Numbered from the stretch's first letter, positions 26,525 to 35,665 are shown. The stretch: 38,399 nt of DNA from Crocosphaera sp. (GCA_030065205.1 JASJDN010000036.1:1-38399), one strand, 5' to 3'. Program-made: numbers and translations. The notes: generated by a model not told the origin, from the sequence alone.

Positions 26525-27460
26525 ATGAGAATCTTAGTCACGGGTGGTGCTGGTTTCATTGGGTCCCATCTCATTGATCGCTTAATGGCACAAGGACACG
26601 AAGTCCTCTGCTTGGATAACTTTTATACCGGCCACAAACGCAATATTCTTAAGTGGTTGGGTAATCCTTATTTTGAATTGGTTCGCCATGATATTACGGA
26701 ACCCATCCGTTTAGAAGTGGATCAAATTTATCATTTGGCTTGTCCCGCTTCTCCCATTCATTATCAATATAATCCCGTTAAAACCATTAAAGTCAACGTG
26801 TTAGGGACGTTGTATATGTTGGGGTTGGCTAAACGAGTTAACGCCCGTCTCCTCTTGGCTTCTACGTCAGAAGTTTACGGAGACCCCGATGTTCATCCCC
26901 AACCCGAAGAATATCGCGGTAACGTTAGTTGTACCGGGTTACGAGCTTGTTACGATGAAGGAAAACGGGTGGCTGAAACTCTGGCCTTTGAATATCATCG
27001 AGAGCATAAAACTGACATTCGAGTGGCTCGTATTTTTAATACCTATGGCCCGAGAATGTTAGAAAATGATGGTCGAGTGGTGAGTAATTTTATTGTACAA
27101 GCCCTCAAAGGAACCCCCTTAACCGTTTATGGGGATGGTTCTCAAACTCGCAGTTTTTGTTATGTTTCTGATTTAGTGGAAGGGTTAATGCGTCTGATGA
27201 ATGGGGACTATATTGGCCCTGTTAATTTAGGAAATCCTGGGGAATATACCATCTTAGAACTGGCTCAAATGATTCAAGGAATGGTTAATCCTGACGCTGA
27301 GTTAGTGTATAAACCCTTACCTCAAGATGATCCTAAACAAAGACAACCTGATATTACTAAAGCAAAAACTTATTTGGATTGGGAACCCACTATTCCCTTG
27401 AAAGAAGGGTTAGAATTAGCCATTAAGGATTTCCGAGAACGAGTGTCAAAAGAGAGCTAA
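26525..27460 (+). CDS. uxs: UDP-glucuronate decarboxylase (UDP-xylose synthase)
   Basis: 311 residues, extended [19 protein letters not shown] binds [26 protein letters not shown] is the UXS hallmark; [17 protein letters not shown] and the catalytic Y-x3-K in [10 protein letters not shown] follow, then [10 protein letters not shown] and [18 protein letters not shown]. In most relatives the residues before the catalytic Tyr read NPIGPRSCYDEGK; here they are [13 protein letters not shown], a small departure. It converts UDP-glucuronate to UDP-xylose. The UDP-glucose dehydrogenase gene, 109 bp downstream, makes its substrate. Confidence 0.92.
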   Translation: MRILVTGGAGFIGSHLIDRLMAQGHEVLCLDNFYTGHKRNILKWLGNPYFELVRHDITEPIRLEVDQIYHLACPASPIHYQYNPVKTIKVNVLGTLYMLGLAKRVNARLLLASTSEVYGDPDVHPQPEEYRGNVSCTGLRACYDEGKRVAETLAFEYHREHKTDIRVARIFNTYGPRMLENDGRVVSNFIVQALKGTPLTVYGDGSQTRSFCYVSDLVEGLMRLMNGDYIGPVNLGNPGEYTILELAQMIQGMVNPDAELVYKPLPQDDPKQRQPDITKAKTYLDWEPTIPLKEGLELAIKDFRERVSKES

Positions 27461-27569
27461 ACTGTCTATTGACAACTTAGTTTAAAATACTTCTAACTCC
27501 TATGTGATGCTGTTGTATCATCCCTAGAATGCCTTGTTTTAAACAATATAAATTTAGAGGATAAAAGTT

Positions 27570-28919
27570 ATGCGCGTTTGTGTTATTGGAACCGGTTATG
27601 TGGGTTTAGTGACTGGGGTTTGTTTGTCTCATATCGGTCATCACGTTATCTGTATCGATAATAATGAGGAAAAGGTCAAACTGATGAAGTCCGGTCAGTC
27701 CCCTATTTATGAACCGGGCCTCTCAGAGTTGATGCACGGTTGTATGGAAGCTGGCCGTTTGGAATTTACCTCGGATTTAGCAGCCGGAGTCGAACACGGA
27801 GAAATTCTCTTTATTGCGGTAGGAACCCCCGCTTTACCCACTGGCGAAAGCGATACTCGGTACGTTGAAGCGGTAGCGCGGGGGATTGGAGAAAATTTAA
27901 ACAGTGGCTACAAGGTGATCGTTAACAAGTCTACCGTTCCTATTGGTTCCGGGGACTGGGTGAGAATGATTGTTATGGATGGGTTGGCTAAACGAGAGGA
28001 CTCCCCTACTGACGTAGAGTTTGATGTGGTCAGTAACCCCGAATTTTTACGGGAAGGATCAGCCGTTTATGATACGTTTAACCCCGATCGCATTGTCCTC
28101 GGTAGCAATAGTGATAAGGCGATCGCCATGATGCAGCAACTCTATCAACCTTTGGTAGACCGTAAGTTTGCTGACGATCCCAGTTTACCTCCGGTTCCTG
28201 TGGTGGTAACGGAATTAAACTCGGCCGAGATGATTAAGTACGCAGCTAATGCCTTCTTAGCCACGAAAATTAGTTTCATCAACGAAGTGGCTAATATCTG
28301 TGATCGCGTTGGGGCCGATGTGACTCAAGTGGCCGCTGGTATCGGGTTAGATTCTCGTATCGGTAATAAGTTCTTACAAGCGGGTATTGGTTGGGGTGGA
28401 TCTTGTTTCCCCAAAGATGTTTTGGCGTTAATTCATACCGCTAATGATTACAATTACGAGACAGAATTACTCAATGCTGCCGTGAGTGTTAACAAACGTC
28501 AACGATTAATTGCGGTTGAAAAACTGCAACAAGAATTAAAAATCCTCAAAGGCAAAACCATCGGTTTACTCGGTTTAACGTTTAAACCCGATACGGATGA
28601 TATGCGCGATGCACCGGCTTTAATTATCATTGAACAGTTAAACCGTCTCGGTGCGAAAGTTAAGGCTTATGACCCCATTGTGTCTCAGTCTGGGTTAAGT
28701 CACGGTTTATCAGGGGTGATCATCGAAACCAATGCTGAAATGTTAGCTGATAGTTGTGATGCTTTAGTATTAGTAACCGATTGGAAGGAATTTTTAAGCC
28801 TTGATTTCGGAAAAATGGCTAAAGTAATGGCTAATCCTGTGATTATTGATGGTCGTAATTTCTTAGATCGGTCCAAGTTAGAAATGTCTGGTTTCCATTA
28901 TGTAGGAATTGGACGGTAA
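27570..28919 (+). CDS. ugd: UDP-glucose 6-dehydrogenase
   Basis: 449 residues. The N-terminal NAD domain starts MRVCVIGTGYVGLVTGVCLS; central helices contain NPEFLREGSAVYDTFNPDRI and LNSAEMIKYAANAFLATKIS; the catalytic Cys is in GIGWGGSCFPKDV (about 273-285); the C-terminal UDP-binding domain has LGLTFKPDTDDMRDAPA. It oxidises UDP-glucose to UDP-glucuronate. An AGAGGA stands 9 nt before the ATG. With uxs just upstream it forms a two-step route to UDP-xylose for polysaccharide synthesis. Confidence 0.96.
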   Translation: MRVCVIGTGYVGLVTGVCLSHIGHHVICIDNNEEKVKLMKSGQSPIYEPGLSELMHGCMEAGRLEFTSDLAAGVEHGEILFIAVGTPALPTGESDTRYVEAVARGIGENLNSGYKVIVNKSTVPIGSGDWVRMIVMDGLAKREDSPTDVEFDVVSNPEFLREGSAVYDTFNPDRIVLGSNSDKAIAMMQQLYQPLVDRKFADDPSLPPVPVVVTELNSAEMIKYAANAFLATKISFINEVANICDRVGADVTQVAAGIGLDSRIGNKFLQAGIGWGGSCFPKDVLALIHTANDYNYETELLNAAVSVNKRQRLIAVEKLQQELKILKGKTIGLLGLTFKPDTDDMRDAPALIIIEQLNRLGAKVKAYDPIVSQSGLSHGLSGVIIETNAEMLADSCDALVLVTDWKEFLSLDFGKMAKVMANPVIIDGRNFLDRSKLEMSGFHYVGIGR

Positions 28920-29031
28920 TTACTCTTTTTTAATCTAGGTTGAATGACTGGGTAGGATATCTTTAAATTCTAAGGTATTCTACTCTTTTTTTCCTTATAT
29001 GTATCAAAGTTTTGGCAACCAACTGGATTTA

Positions 29032-29164
29032 AGAGACTGTTTATAAATAGAATCTTAAGACGGTAAGGTGGGCAAGTCAAAGACTTATGTAAACTAACTT
29101 CACCGTTGAAAACCTTGCCCACCCTACAAAATTCGTTATTATTATTTCTTTAGGAACAGTCTCT
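29032..29164. repeat. 133-bp TIR element overlapping the end of the MlaE-type gene
   Basis: AGAGACTGTT (29032-29041) and AACAGTCTCT (29155-29164) are exact inverted repeats. Inside, GGTGGGCAAG (from about 29068) pairs with CTTGCCCACC (29113-29122). The GGGTGGGCAAG unit is a common cyanobacterial intergenic repeat. The minus-strand TAG stop of the neighbouring permease gene (29163-29165) uses the last two bases of the right arm plus one flanking base, so the element sets the end of that protein. Confidence 0.65.
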
Positions 29165-29954
29165 AAAAAGACGCTGATCCAGTTCCTTGGAACATCACCC
29201 AAGATAAGAAAAAATTAATCACAAAAACAGCTAATAAAGATGTAACAACCGCAGTTGTGGTGGACTGACCCACTCCTTTTGCTCCTCCTGTGGTAGTGAG
29301 TCCCCAACTACAACCAATAACGGCAATTAACCCCCCAAAGGCAATGGATTTAATGACAGACGTGACGAGATCCCATAATTCTAAAAAGTTGCGAACTGAG
29401 GTTAAAAAAACGTAGGGGGAAATATCATACAATCCATTGGCAATCAATAATCCTCCTGTCATTCCTGTTAACAAAGAAAGAATATTTAAGACCGGTAACA
29501 TGAAGCAACAAGCTAAAACACGAGGAACCACTAAATAGTCAATAGGATCAGTTTTGAGCATATATAAAGCGTCAATTTGTTCGGTGACGCGCATCGTACC
29601 AATTTCGGCAGCAAAGGCGGAACCCACTCTTCCCGCTACCACAACGGCGGTTAATACGGGGGCTAATTCTCTGGTCAGAGCTAAAGCTAACACTCCCCCA
29701 ACGGTTGAGGCTGCTCCAAAACTGATAAATTCCCTGGCTACTTGAATGGTAAATACCATCCCCACAAACCCGGCTGTAATTAGGGCAATGGTCAAAGATT
29801 CTGGACCGACCACACTCATCTGCTCTAAGGTGTTTCGTCGATGAATCCTGGTTTTGAGCAGATGAAAAAAGACTTGACCCCCTAATAAAATGGCTGCAAC
29901 TAATCGCTCAAACCAAATACCTAGTCCTCTTCTTGTATGGGTTGGGTTTGTCAT
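29163..29954 (-). CDS. MlaE/YrbE-type ABC transporter permease
   Basis: 263 residues with five to six TM helices. Family landmarks are LTIALITAGFVGMVFTIQVAREF, the conserved TRELAPVLTAVVVAGRVGSAFAAEIGTMRVTEQIDAL (split here between helices, about 90-128) and the closing VVTSLLAVFVINFFLSWVMF. This is the permease of MCE-type lipid transport systems; in cyanobacteria the related proteins act in lipid transfer or outer-membrane maintenance. No ATPase or MCE partner is beside it. Its last residues (GTGSASF) end at a stop formed by a TIR element. Confidence 0.9.
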   Translation of the reverse strand: MTNPTHTRRGLGIWFERLVAAILLGGQVFFHLLKTRIHRRNTLEQMSVVGPESLTIALITAGFVGMVFTIQVAREFISFGAASTVGGVLALALTRELAPVLTAVVVAGRVGSAFAAEIGTMRVTEQIDALYMLKTDPIDYLVVPRVLACCFMLPVLNILSLLTGMTGGLLIANGLYDISPYVFLTSVRNFLELWDLVTSVIKSIAFGGLIAVIGCSWGLTTTGGAKGVGQSTTTAVVTSLLAVFVINFFLSWVMFQGTGSASF

Positions 29955-30466
29955 TACTCCTCATGGTTGATGGGTTTTTCTAGTTATAGCTTATCTATTC
30001 ACTTAAAACTTCAACTGCTAAATTCTTATTTTTGTCAAGACCACTTTATAAAAATTCATATTACATTTAGTACAAATGCTCAAATTAAAGGTGGTTTGCT
30101 TTAAACATCGCTAATTTATGTCATGATTTGTTGTTGAACAAAACGATTTAGCTCGGTTTAAACCCCTTATTTTTTAAAATACACAAACTGGCTACAGATT
30201 TTTATTTCTAGTATAGTAGCATGAAATGGCGAAAATTCGTAAATTATTGAGAATCTTTGTCACACATTGCGTTTTGTAACGAAACCAGGTTGTTTTAATC
30301 TTTAAAAGTATTGTTGTTATTTTGATAAGTATAGATTATTGAACAAAAGCGATCGCTAAATTAAGCGACTGAAATACAAATAAGTTATAAGATTTTTCAG
30401 TAATGACCAGAAATTGTGCTAGTCTCCAAACTAGGTGAGTGACGTTGTGTAAATTAGGGACTAAAA
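29955..30466. other. Intergenic gap, 512 bp, no gene found
   Basis: Divergent region between the MlaE-type permease and the universal stress protein. I see one HIP1 octamer near 30348, a possible -10 (TATAGT near 30214) and a short CTAGT...ACTAG hairpin near 30419. A minus-strand open frame (30336-30545) overlaps the stress gene and has no family features. No tRNA-like fold was seen. Confidence 0.5.
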
Positions 30467-30931
30467 ATGTACAATAAAATCCTAGTTGCTGTTGATAATT
30501 CTGCCATTGCTGAACAAGTGATTGAGGTTGCTTTGACTTTAGCAAAAGCAGTAGATGGACAATTAATGTTACTTCATGTGTTATCCCAAAATGCCGAGGA
30601 TAGTCCTATCAGTTTTGCTCCATATGCCAGTAGTTATAGTATTGATTTAATTGAAAAATTTAAAGAAGATTGGAAACAATATCAACAAGAAAGTTTGCAA
30701 AAGTTAGAAGCTTGGATACAAAAAGCTAAAAACATAAATATTAAGGCAGAATTACGTCAAGAAAATGGTAATCCTGGGCCTATTATTTGTGGGATTGCAA
30801 AGGAATGGCAAGCAGACTTAATTATTATTGGACGTAGGGGACATTCTATGGCCAGTGAGATTATTTTAGGGAGTGTTAGCAGTTATGTTATTCATCGTTC
30901 TCATTGTTCAGTTCATATTGTACAATCTTGA
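30467..30931 (+). CDS. Universal stress protein, ATP-binding type
   Basis: 154 residues. Begins MYNKILVAVDNSAIAEQVIE, with the Asp of the nucleotide site, and carries the G-2x-G-9x-G-(S/T) ATP loop as GRRGHSMASEIILGSVS near the C-terminus, ending HRSHCSVHIVQS. So it is the MJ0577-like ATP-binding class rather than the UspA class. AGGGA lies 8 nt before the ATG. Stress-responsive, cytosolic; no operon partner. Confidence 0.92.
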   Translation: MYNKILVAVDNSAIAEQVIEVALTLAKAVDGQLMLLHVLSQNAEDSPISFAPYASSYSIDLIEKFKEDWKQYQQESLQKLEAWIQKAKNINIKAELRQENGNPGPIICGIAKEWQADLIIIGRRGHSMASEIILGSVSSYVIHRSHCSVHIVQS

Positions 30932-31014
30932 AATTAATTAAAATTCGTTTAAAGCTGGTCTAGTTTTCTTAATCTCTGTACCAATAGATGGTTCAAAATT
31001 AACTAACCAGATAC

Positions 31015-31149
31015 TTACATATCTATAATTGCACATTCTTCCTCTTCTTCACTCCAACCCAAACTAAGAGCATCTATTTCTTGGGATGATTGAATCATTG
31101 CTTCTTTTTCTTTTCGTTTATATTCTGTTTCAATTATTGAATTTATCAA
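31015..31149 (-). pseudogene. Short acidic C-terminal-like fragment
   Basis: A minus-strand frame from TTG 31149 (or ATG 31098) to TAA 31015 encodes IETEYKRKEKEAMIQSSQEI, then DALSLGWSEEEEECAIIDM. Its biased, helical, charged composition looks coded rather than random, but it lacks a normal start and is preceded by stops in all frames. It may be the tail of a decayed gene, possibly of the antitoxin/transposase-associated kind; no family is recognised. The rest of the 292-bp gap (30932-31223) shows nothing else. Confidence 0.25.
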
Positions 31150-31223
31150 TTATATTTTGACTAAATCATAACACAATTCATCTCAAAATTATAATTTCTC
31201 TTCTTCAATAAAAATAATTGTGA

Positions 31224-31928
31224 TTAATCTTGCCAAGTTCCCTCCTCTTGCAAAATTAGGTTATTGGCTTGATAAACCAGAAGTGAACCATCACTTCGTA
31301 CAATATAAGTATAGTCACCATTAACAAATTGATAACCTAAAAATCGGCAAGGAGTAACACCATCAACACAAGTGGTATGAATTGTTTTTCCAGCTAATTG
31401 TATGCTGTCTCCCGTATGAAGATTAATACCTTCGTATGAAACATGATTACAAGTTACCGCCCCTTCTATACAATAAGAACGAAGAATAATACGATAATTT
31501 TCAGTTTTGATTCTTTGGGTACTAACAACATCATAAATTTCCACATATAAATTATAAGTTGCATTCCCCCTTGTTCCCCCCACAATAATTTTATAATCTC
31601 CATTATCAGGTAAAACAAGATGAGTATTGGTAACTTCTCGTTTCAGAATAGTATTATTAGGAGCAACTAAATCAAACACTGCATTATTTTCTAGAGAGGT
31701 TAAAGAAATAGTCATAACTTGTGACGTATTTGCCCCTAATAAATAAGTATTTCTTGTTCCTCTAATAACAGCATCTTCAAATGTAGTCGAAATTTCCCCT
31801 TGCTCAAATTGAATGCGCTTTGTGCGATTGTTTTCTGCTACTTTTATTAGAGGGTTTGCTTCAATAAGAATAGGGTTTAAGCCAAAAGAAAGAAGACATA
31901 AACCCAAAACTAAGCTGAAAGATTTCAT
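31224..31928 (-). CDS. Secreted protein with PPC/PliG-like beta domain
   Basis: 234 residues. Signal peptide MKSFSLVLGLCLLSFGLNPI, with cleavage probably near residue 24. Residues about 38-135 form a beta-sandwich-like stretch (IQFEQGEISTTFEDAVIRG, NTYLLGANTSQVMTISLTS, VLPDNGDYKIIVGGTRGNA) resembling the domain annotated in cyanobacteria as pre-peptidase C-terminal or g-type lysozyme inhibitor-like. The last 85 residues hold four Cys in two pairs (SYCIEGAVTC, TTCVDGVTPC), likely disulfides. The start ATGA overlaps the aldo/keto reductase stop by 4 nt, so the two genes are translationally coupled. The function is inferred only at domain level. Confidence 0.7.
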   Translation of the reverse strand: MKSFSLVLGLCLLSFGLNPILIEANPLIKVAENNRTKRIQFEQGEISTTFEDAVIRGTRNTYLLGANTSQVMTISLTSLENNAVFDLVAPNNTILKREVTNTHLVLPDNGDYKIIVGGTRGNATYNLYVEIYDVVSTQRIKTENYRIILRSYCIEGAVTCNHVSYEGINLHTGDSIQLAGKTIHTTCVDGVTPCRFLGYQFVNGDYTYIVRSDGSLLVYQANNLILQEEGTWQD

Positions 31929-32872
31929 GAGGGTTTATCACTTAATGAACTAAGTTTTTGAACATCCTCATCACTGAGTAACCAACCCATTGCTCCTGCA
32001 TTTTCTTGTGCTTGTTTAGCATTTTTTGCTCCAGGAATAGGAATGACATTACTTTGGGCTATTAACCAGTTTAAAGCAACTTGAACAGGAGTTTTATCAT
32101 ATTTTTCTCCTAGTTGTTTTAACTGATTAATGATGGGTTCAATTTTTTTTAACCCAGAAGATGAAAATTTAGGATCGAGTTTTCTCGCTCCTGTCACTTG
32201 CTGTTGTTTGTCTGGGGTATATTTTCCAGTTAATAATCCTTGATCTAAAGGGCTATAAGCTAAAATTGTTACCCCCAACTCACGGGCTTTATCTAGAATA
32301 CCATTCTGTTCAATGGTTCGAGTTAACAAAGAATAACGCACTTGATTAACCGCCAAAGGAATGTCATAAGTTGCCAAATAATCATAAGCTTGCTGCATTT
32401 GTTTAGCGGAATAATTACTCACCCCAACGGTAAGAATACGGCCTTTTTTGACTTCTGTTGCTAAGGCTTTCATCAAGGTTTCTTGGCCCATGAAAAAATC
32501 AAAGGGCATATGAACTTGATATAAAGCAACTTGTTCAACTCCTAATCTATCTAAACTCGCCGTTAACGCTTCCGCTACAGCATCTCCAGTAAACCGCCAG
32601 GGTAAAGGAAAGTATTTGGTGGCTATTTGTACCGGTTGGCTGGTTTGTTTCAGAAATTTACCGATGAGTTTCTCCGACTCCCCTAACCCATACACCTCTG
32701 CGGTGTCAAAAAAGGTGGCACCGGCTGCTACGGCTGCGTCAAAGGCTTCTTGTACCTCTTTTTCTCCATAGTTAGACCCATAACCCCAAAATAAACTATC
32801 TCCCCAAGCCCATGTACCGATACCCAAGGTGGGAAGTTGAATGTTTCGCACGGATAGTTGATTGTTTTGCAT
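31925..32872 (-). CDS. Aldo/keto reductase
   Basis: 315 residues, NADPH-dependent TIM-barrel family. The catalytic tetrad is readable: Asp56 and Tyr61 in FFDTAEVYGLGESEKLIG, Lys86 in IATKYF, His121 in YQVHMPF. The cofactor site is in VALNWLIAQSNVIPIPGAKN. Closest in style to the Tas/YajO-type AKR group of cyanobacteria and plants. It reduces carbonyls; the physiological substrate is unknown. First gene of a two-gene unit with the secreted protein (4-nt overlap). Confidence 0.93.
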   Translation of the reverse strand: MQNNQLSVRNIQLPTLGIGTWAWGDSLFWGYGSNYGEKEVQEAFDAAVAAGATFFDTAEVYGLGESEKLIGKFLKQTSQPVQIATKYFPLPWRFTGDAVAEALTASLDRLGVEQVALYQVHMPFDFFMGQETLMKALATEVKKGRILTVGVSNYSAKQMQQAYDYLATYDIPLAVNQVRYSLLTRTIEQNGILDKARELGVTILAYSPLDQGLLTGKYTPDKQQQVTGARKLDPKFSSSGLKKIEPIINQLKQLGEKYDKTPVQVALNWLIAQSNVIPIPGAKNAKQAQENAGAMGWLLSDEDVQKLSSLSDKPS

Positions 32873-32976
32873 AGGTTATCTCATGAATGCCGCTTTACAT
32901 TACTTTACATTAAAATTTTATTCTTTTCTTCGCAGTTTTGATCTAGCAATTTTGAGCCTTGAAAACTCTGAAGAAA

Positions 32977-34041
32977 TTAATCCATAATCTCAATACGATT
33001 ACGTCCTCTTTCTTTAGCATTAAAAAGAGCGCGATCTGCTCTATTATATAAGACATTAGGCTCTAAACTTATATCAGCTATGATACTACTAATACCCATG
33101 CTTACTGTTAAATATTTGCTCACGTTTGAGATGGGATGAGGAATGGCTAATTTTCTAATTTCTTGAGCTATCTTATTAGCAATTGATTTTGCACCTTCTA
33201 TATCAGTATTAGGCAAAAGAATAGTGAATTCGTCTCCACCATAACGAGCCACTATATTGCTAGAATTTTGAACTGTAGCAATGATAACTTTAACTACTAA
33301 TGAAAGAGCTATATCTCCTATGGAACATGAATAATGATCATTATACTTTTTAAGGTGATCAATATCAATCATGATCAGACTAAGAGGTTTTTGTTGTTTT
33401 ATTGACCATTTCCACGCTTTAATTAAATATTCATCAAAGTAATGACGATTAAAACATCCTGTTAATCCATCTGTTTTGCTTAATAATGTTAATTGTCGTA
33501 ATTGTTTCATAAGGATGTTTTGTGATTTTTGTAATTCTTGTATTTTAAATTTTAATTCCTCGACTATTGGTGGCTCACCTATGGCTAAATATCTAATTTT
33601 TTCTAGATTAGTTGATAGATGTTTTAACCATAAATATTTATCTAAAATTGATTGAAGCGTGTCAAGCAATTCCGAAGATTCTAGATTTTTTTCAAAAATA
33701 TAATTGATAGACATACCTAGTTTTTGATTCTTAAATATAGCACTGTCTTCTATTTGCTCATTATTGGTAATAAAAGTAATAAACTTACTAAAACAATCTA
33801 AAAATTCTTTGTTAGCAAGGGGAAGTTTTAGATGATTCATGAAATCTTCTATAGTTCCCAATTCATTGTTACATAAATAAATATCATATTGTTGATAGTT
33901 GATAAATAAAAACTGTTCAAAGTTAGATATCCATTCAAGTTTCAAACGTGTATTAAAGTTTTCTTCAACACATTTTTTGACTGTATCGTAATTACTTTTT
34001 TTAGCATCAACAAGTAATATTTTGATCATGTTATTTGTCAT
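32977..34041 (-). CDS. Diguanylate cyclase with pseudo-receiver
   Basis: 354 residues. The N-terminal 130 residues look like a response-regulator receiver (IKILLVDAKKSNYDT) but the phospho-acceptor position is Asn58 (YDIYLCNNEL), so it should not be phosphorylated there. A helical linker (about 135-185) leads to the GGDEF domain: TDGLTGCFNRHYFDE, IMIDIDHLKKYND, and an intact active site RYGGDEF (266-272). The inhibitory I-site RxxD is replaced by NSSN (259-262), so product inhibition is probably lost. It makes cyclic di-GMP; input unknown. Confidence 0.88.
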   Translation of the reverse strand: MTNNMIKILLVDAKKSNYDTVKKCVEENFNTRLKLEWISNFEQFLFINYQQYDIYLCNNELGTIEDFMNHLKLPLANKEFLDCFSKFITFITNNEQIEDSAIFKNQKLGMSINYIFEKNLESSELLDTLQSILDKYLWLKHLSTNLEKIRYLAIGEPPIVEELKFKIQELQKSQNILMKQLRQLTLLSKTDGLTGCFNRHYFDEYLIKAWKWSIKQQKPLSLIMIDIDHLKKYNDHYSCSIGDIALSLVVKVIIATVQNSSNIVARYGGDEFTILLPNTDIEGAKSIANKIAQEIRKLAIPHPISNVSKYLTVSMGISSIIADISLEPNVLYNRADRALFNAKERGRNRIEIMD

Positions 34042-34220
34042 TTTTTTATTCTCTCAGTATAATTATGATATTTTTTGTCTTCATTTTAATAGCAATATCT
34101 TAACAATTATTTATCATACAATTCTTAAAATAAATAAAGAATAATGTTAAAAATATTTAATTTTGCTTGACATTACAGTATTGCAAGATTTACTTAGATG
34201 AAAACATAATAGGGTTATCT

Positions 34221-34357
34221 ATAGCAATCAGGAATGATATATGAGAACCATTAGGACATAATATTATTATGTCCCTACAAGAGCCATTTGTAGCCGTTTA
34301 ACACTGAGCGGAGTCGAAGTGTTAAACCCTTTCTCACAACTGAAACCTGATTGCTAT
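34221..34357. repeat. 137-bp TIR element with two nested hairpins
   Basis: ATAGCAATCAGG (34221-34232) and CCTGATTGCTAT (34346-34357) are exact inverted repeats. Inside are two independent hairpins: GGACATAAT-att-ATTATGTCC (34254-34274) and GTTTAACACT...AGTGTTAAAC (34296-34327). The loop of the second, GAGCGGAGTCGA, belongs to the CACTGAGCGGAGTCGAAGTG repeat widespread in cyanobacteria. It lies in the 392-bp gap between the cyclase and miaE. No coding capacity. Confidence 0.7.
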
Positions 34358-34433
34358 ATGTCTGATAAGATGGATTATGTTACACTGAAGAGAGATAGAT
34401 TCTAAGCTTTTTTGCAAGTATAATAAAGATCAT

Positions 34434-35030
34434 ATGTTAAGCCAAAAGACGAAAATAAATATTCTTAAAACTCCCACTAAAACTGCTTGGATTGAGCAAG
34501 CGATTAATAACTTAGACACAATTTTATTAGATCATTCTCATTGTGAAAGGAAAGCAGCAAGTGTGGCATTAAATCTAATGTTTCGTTATTCTTCCAATGC
34601 CGTTTTAGTTAGAAAATTAACGGCAATCGCGAAAGAAGAATTAGAACATTTTGAAAAGGTTAACCAATGGTTAGATAAACGAAATATTCCCTTAGGACCT
34701 CTATCTTCTCCTCCTTATGGGGCTAAATTAAAAGCAGAAATTAGCACAAAAGAACCCCAAAGATTACTAGATTCTTTGCTAATTGCTGCCTTGATAGAAG
34801 CGAGATCCCACGAAAGATTAGGACTGCTAGGAAGCCATTGTCTTGATGACAATTTAGCTAAATTTTACCGTAGTTTAATGGAATCAGAAGCCAGACATTA
34901 TGGTATTTATTGGGTATTAGCAGATACTTATTTTGACAGAGAAATTGTCCAGAAAAGATTAGATGAATTATCGATCATTGAGAGTGAAATTTTAGAAACA
35001 TTACATCCTGAACCCAGAATACATAGTTAG
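34434..35030 (+). CDS. miaE: tRNA-(ms2io6A)-hydroxylase
   Basis: 198 residues, all-helical ferritin-like. The di-iron ligands are visible as HCERKAAS (Glu), EELEHFE (ExxH), IEARSHERL (Glu) and ESEARHYG (ExxH). The family phrases HSHCERKAA and LGPLSSPPYGAKLK support MiaE. It hydroxylates the isopentenyl side chain of ms2i6A37 in tRNAs reading UNN codons, using O2. Convergent with the RRM gene 22 bp away. Confidence 0.93.
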   Translation: MLSQKTKINILKTPTKTAWIEQAINNLDTILLDHSHCERKAASVALNLMFRYSSNAVLVRKLTAIAKEELEHFEKVNQWLDKRNIPLGPLSSPPYGAKLKAEISTKEPQRLLDSLLIAALIEARSHERLGLLGSHCLDDNLAKFYRSLMESEARHYGIYWVLADTYFDREIVQKRLDELSIIESEILETLHPEPRIHS

Positions 35031-35052
35031 TCACAACTTCGTTCAGATTAGA

Positions 35053-35340
35053 TCAATTAAAGTGACCCGTTATACCCCGACCCGACAGGTTTTGTTCTTC
35101 GTCCATATGTGCTTTGTCAACAGTTAAACAACTGCCTCTCCATTCAGCACCGTTTAAAGCTCGTATGGTTGCTTCTTCCTGAGCGTCTGTTGCCATTTCA
35201 ACAAAGAAGACCGCTTTCATGTCGTAAATTTCTGTCTCTAGTGATAACTGAACACGATTAACGGTTCCATATTTGGACAAGATTTGTTCAAGGTCTTTTC
35301 GTGTCACCTCATAAGACAGATTTCCCACATAGATTGACAT
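35053..35340 (-). CDS. RRM RNA-binding protein with altered RNP1
   Basis: 95 residues, one RRM. RNP2 is normal (IYVGNLSYEV, residues 3-12), but RNP1, usually RGFAFVEM, reads KAVFFVEM, losing one of the two stacking aromatics and the Gly. The C-terminus (DEEQNLSGRGITGHFN) is acidic rather than Arg/Gly-rich. An AAGAGG lies 8 nt before the ATG. Divergent from a canonical RRM gene 325 bp away, so this looks like a duplicated copy that has diverged. RNA binding may be weaker or specific. Confidence 0.85.
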   Translation of the reverse strand: MSIYVGNLSYEVTRKDLEQILSKYGTVNRVQLSLETEIYDMKAVFFVEMATDAQEEATIRALNGAEWRGSCLTVDKAHMDEEQNLSGRGITGHFN

Positions 35341-35665
35341 CGCAATACCTCTTGACTAGGTGGTGTAGAGACTTAAATTCGCTTACTTGCTTGTCAATAG
35401 ATGTTGACATAACAGAGAGGAGAAAATAATCTTATGAGTCGATCATAGCAAAATAGACGAGAAGGGGTTCATGACTCAGATAAAATAAATGTATCTAAAA
35501 TTTCTACAATGAGTAAGTGTTTTCGTGATATGATATTGTTTGAGCATTGTAAATCGGCCTTAAAGAGTGAGTTAATATAATTGACTGGTTTTCCCGTTAA
35601 GTATCCACACCTTTCTTTCCGACATCTCAATCTCCGCAAGTTCATTAAAAACAGAGACAAATTTT
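35341..35665. promoter_or_regulatory. Divergent leader region of two RRM genes
   Basis: 325 bp between divergent RRM genes. Cyanobacterial rbp genes are often cold-induced through long 5' leaders, and this gap is long enough for one on each side. A minus-strand frame at 35469-35660 is a chance open frame. I see no strong -10/-35 pair or inverted repeat that decides the layout. Confidence 0.4.

Noticed and set aside
30336..30545. Minus-strand frame overlapping the universal stress gene
   Set aside because: Overlaps a conserved gene start, lacks a ribosome-binding site and shows no domain.
35469..35660. Minus-strand frame between the RRM genes
   Set aside because: No ribosome-binding site or family features, and it occupies the likely leader of a regulated gene.
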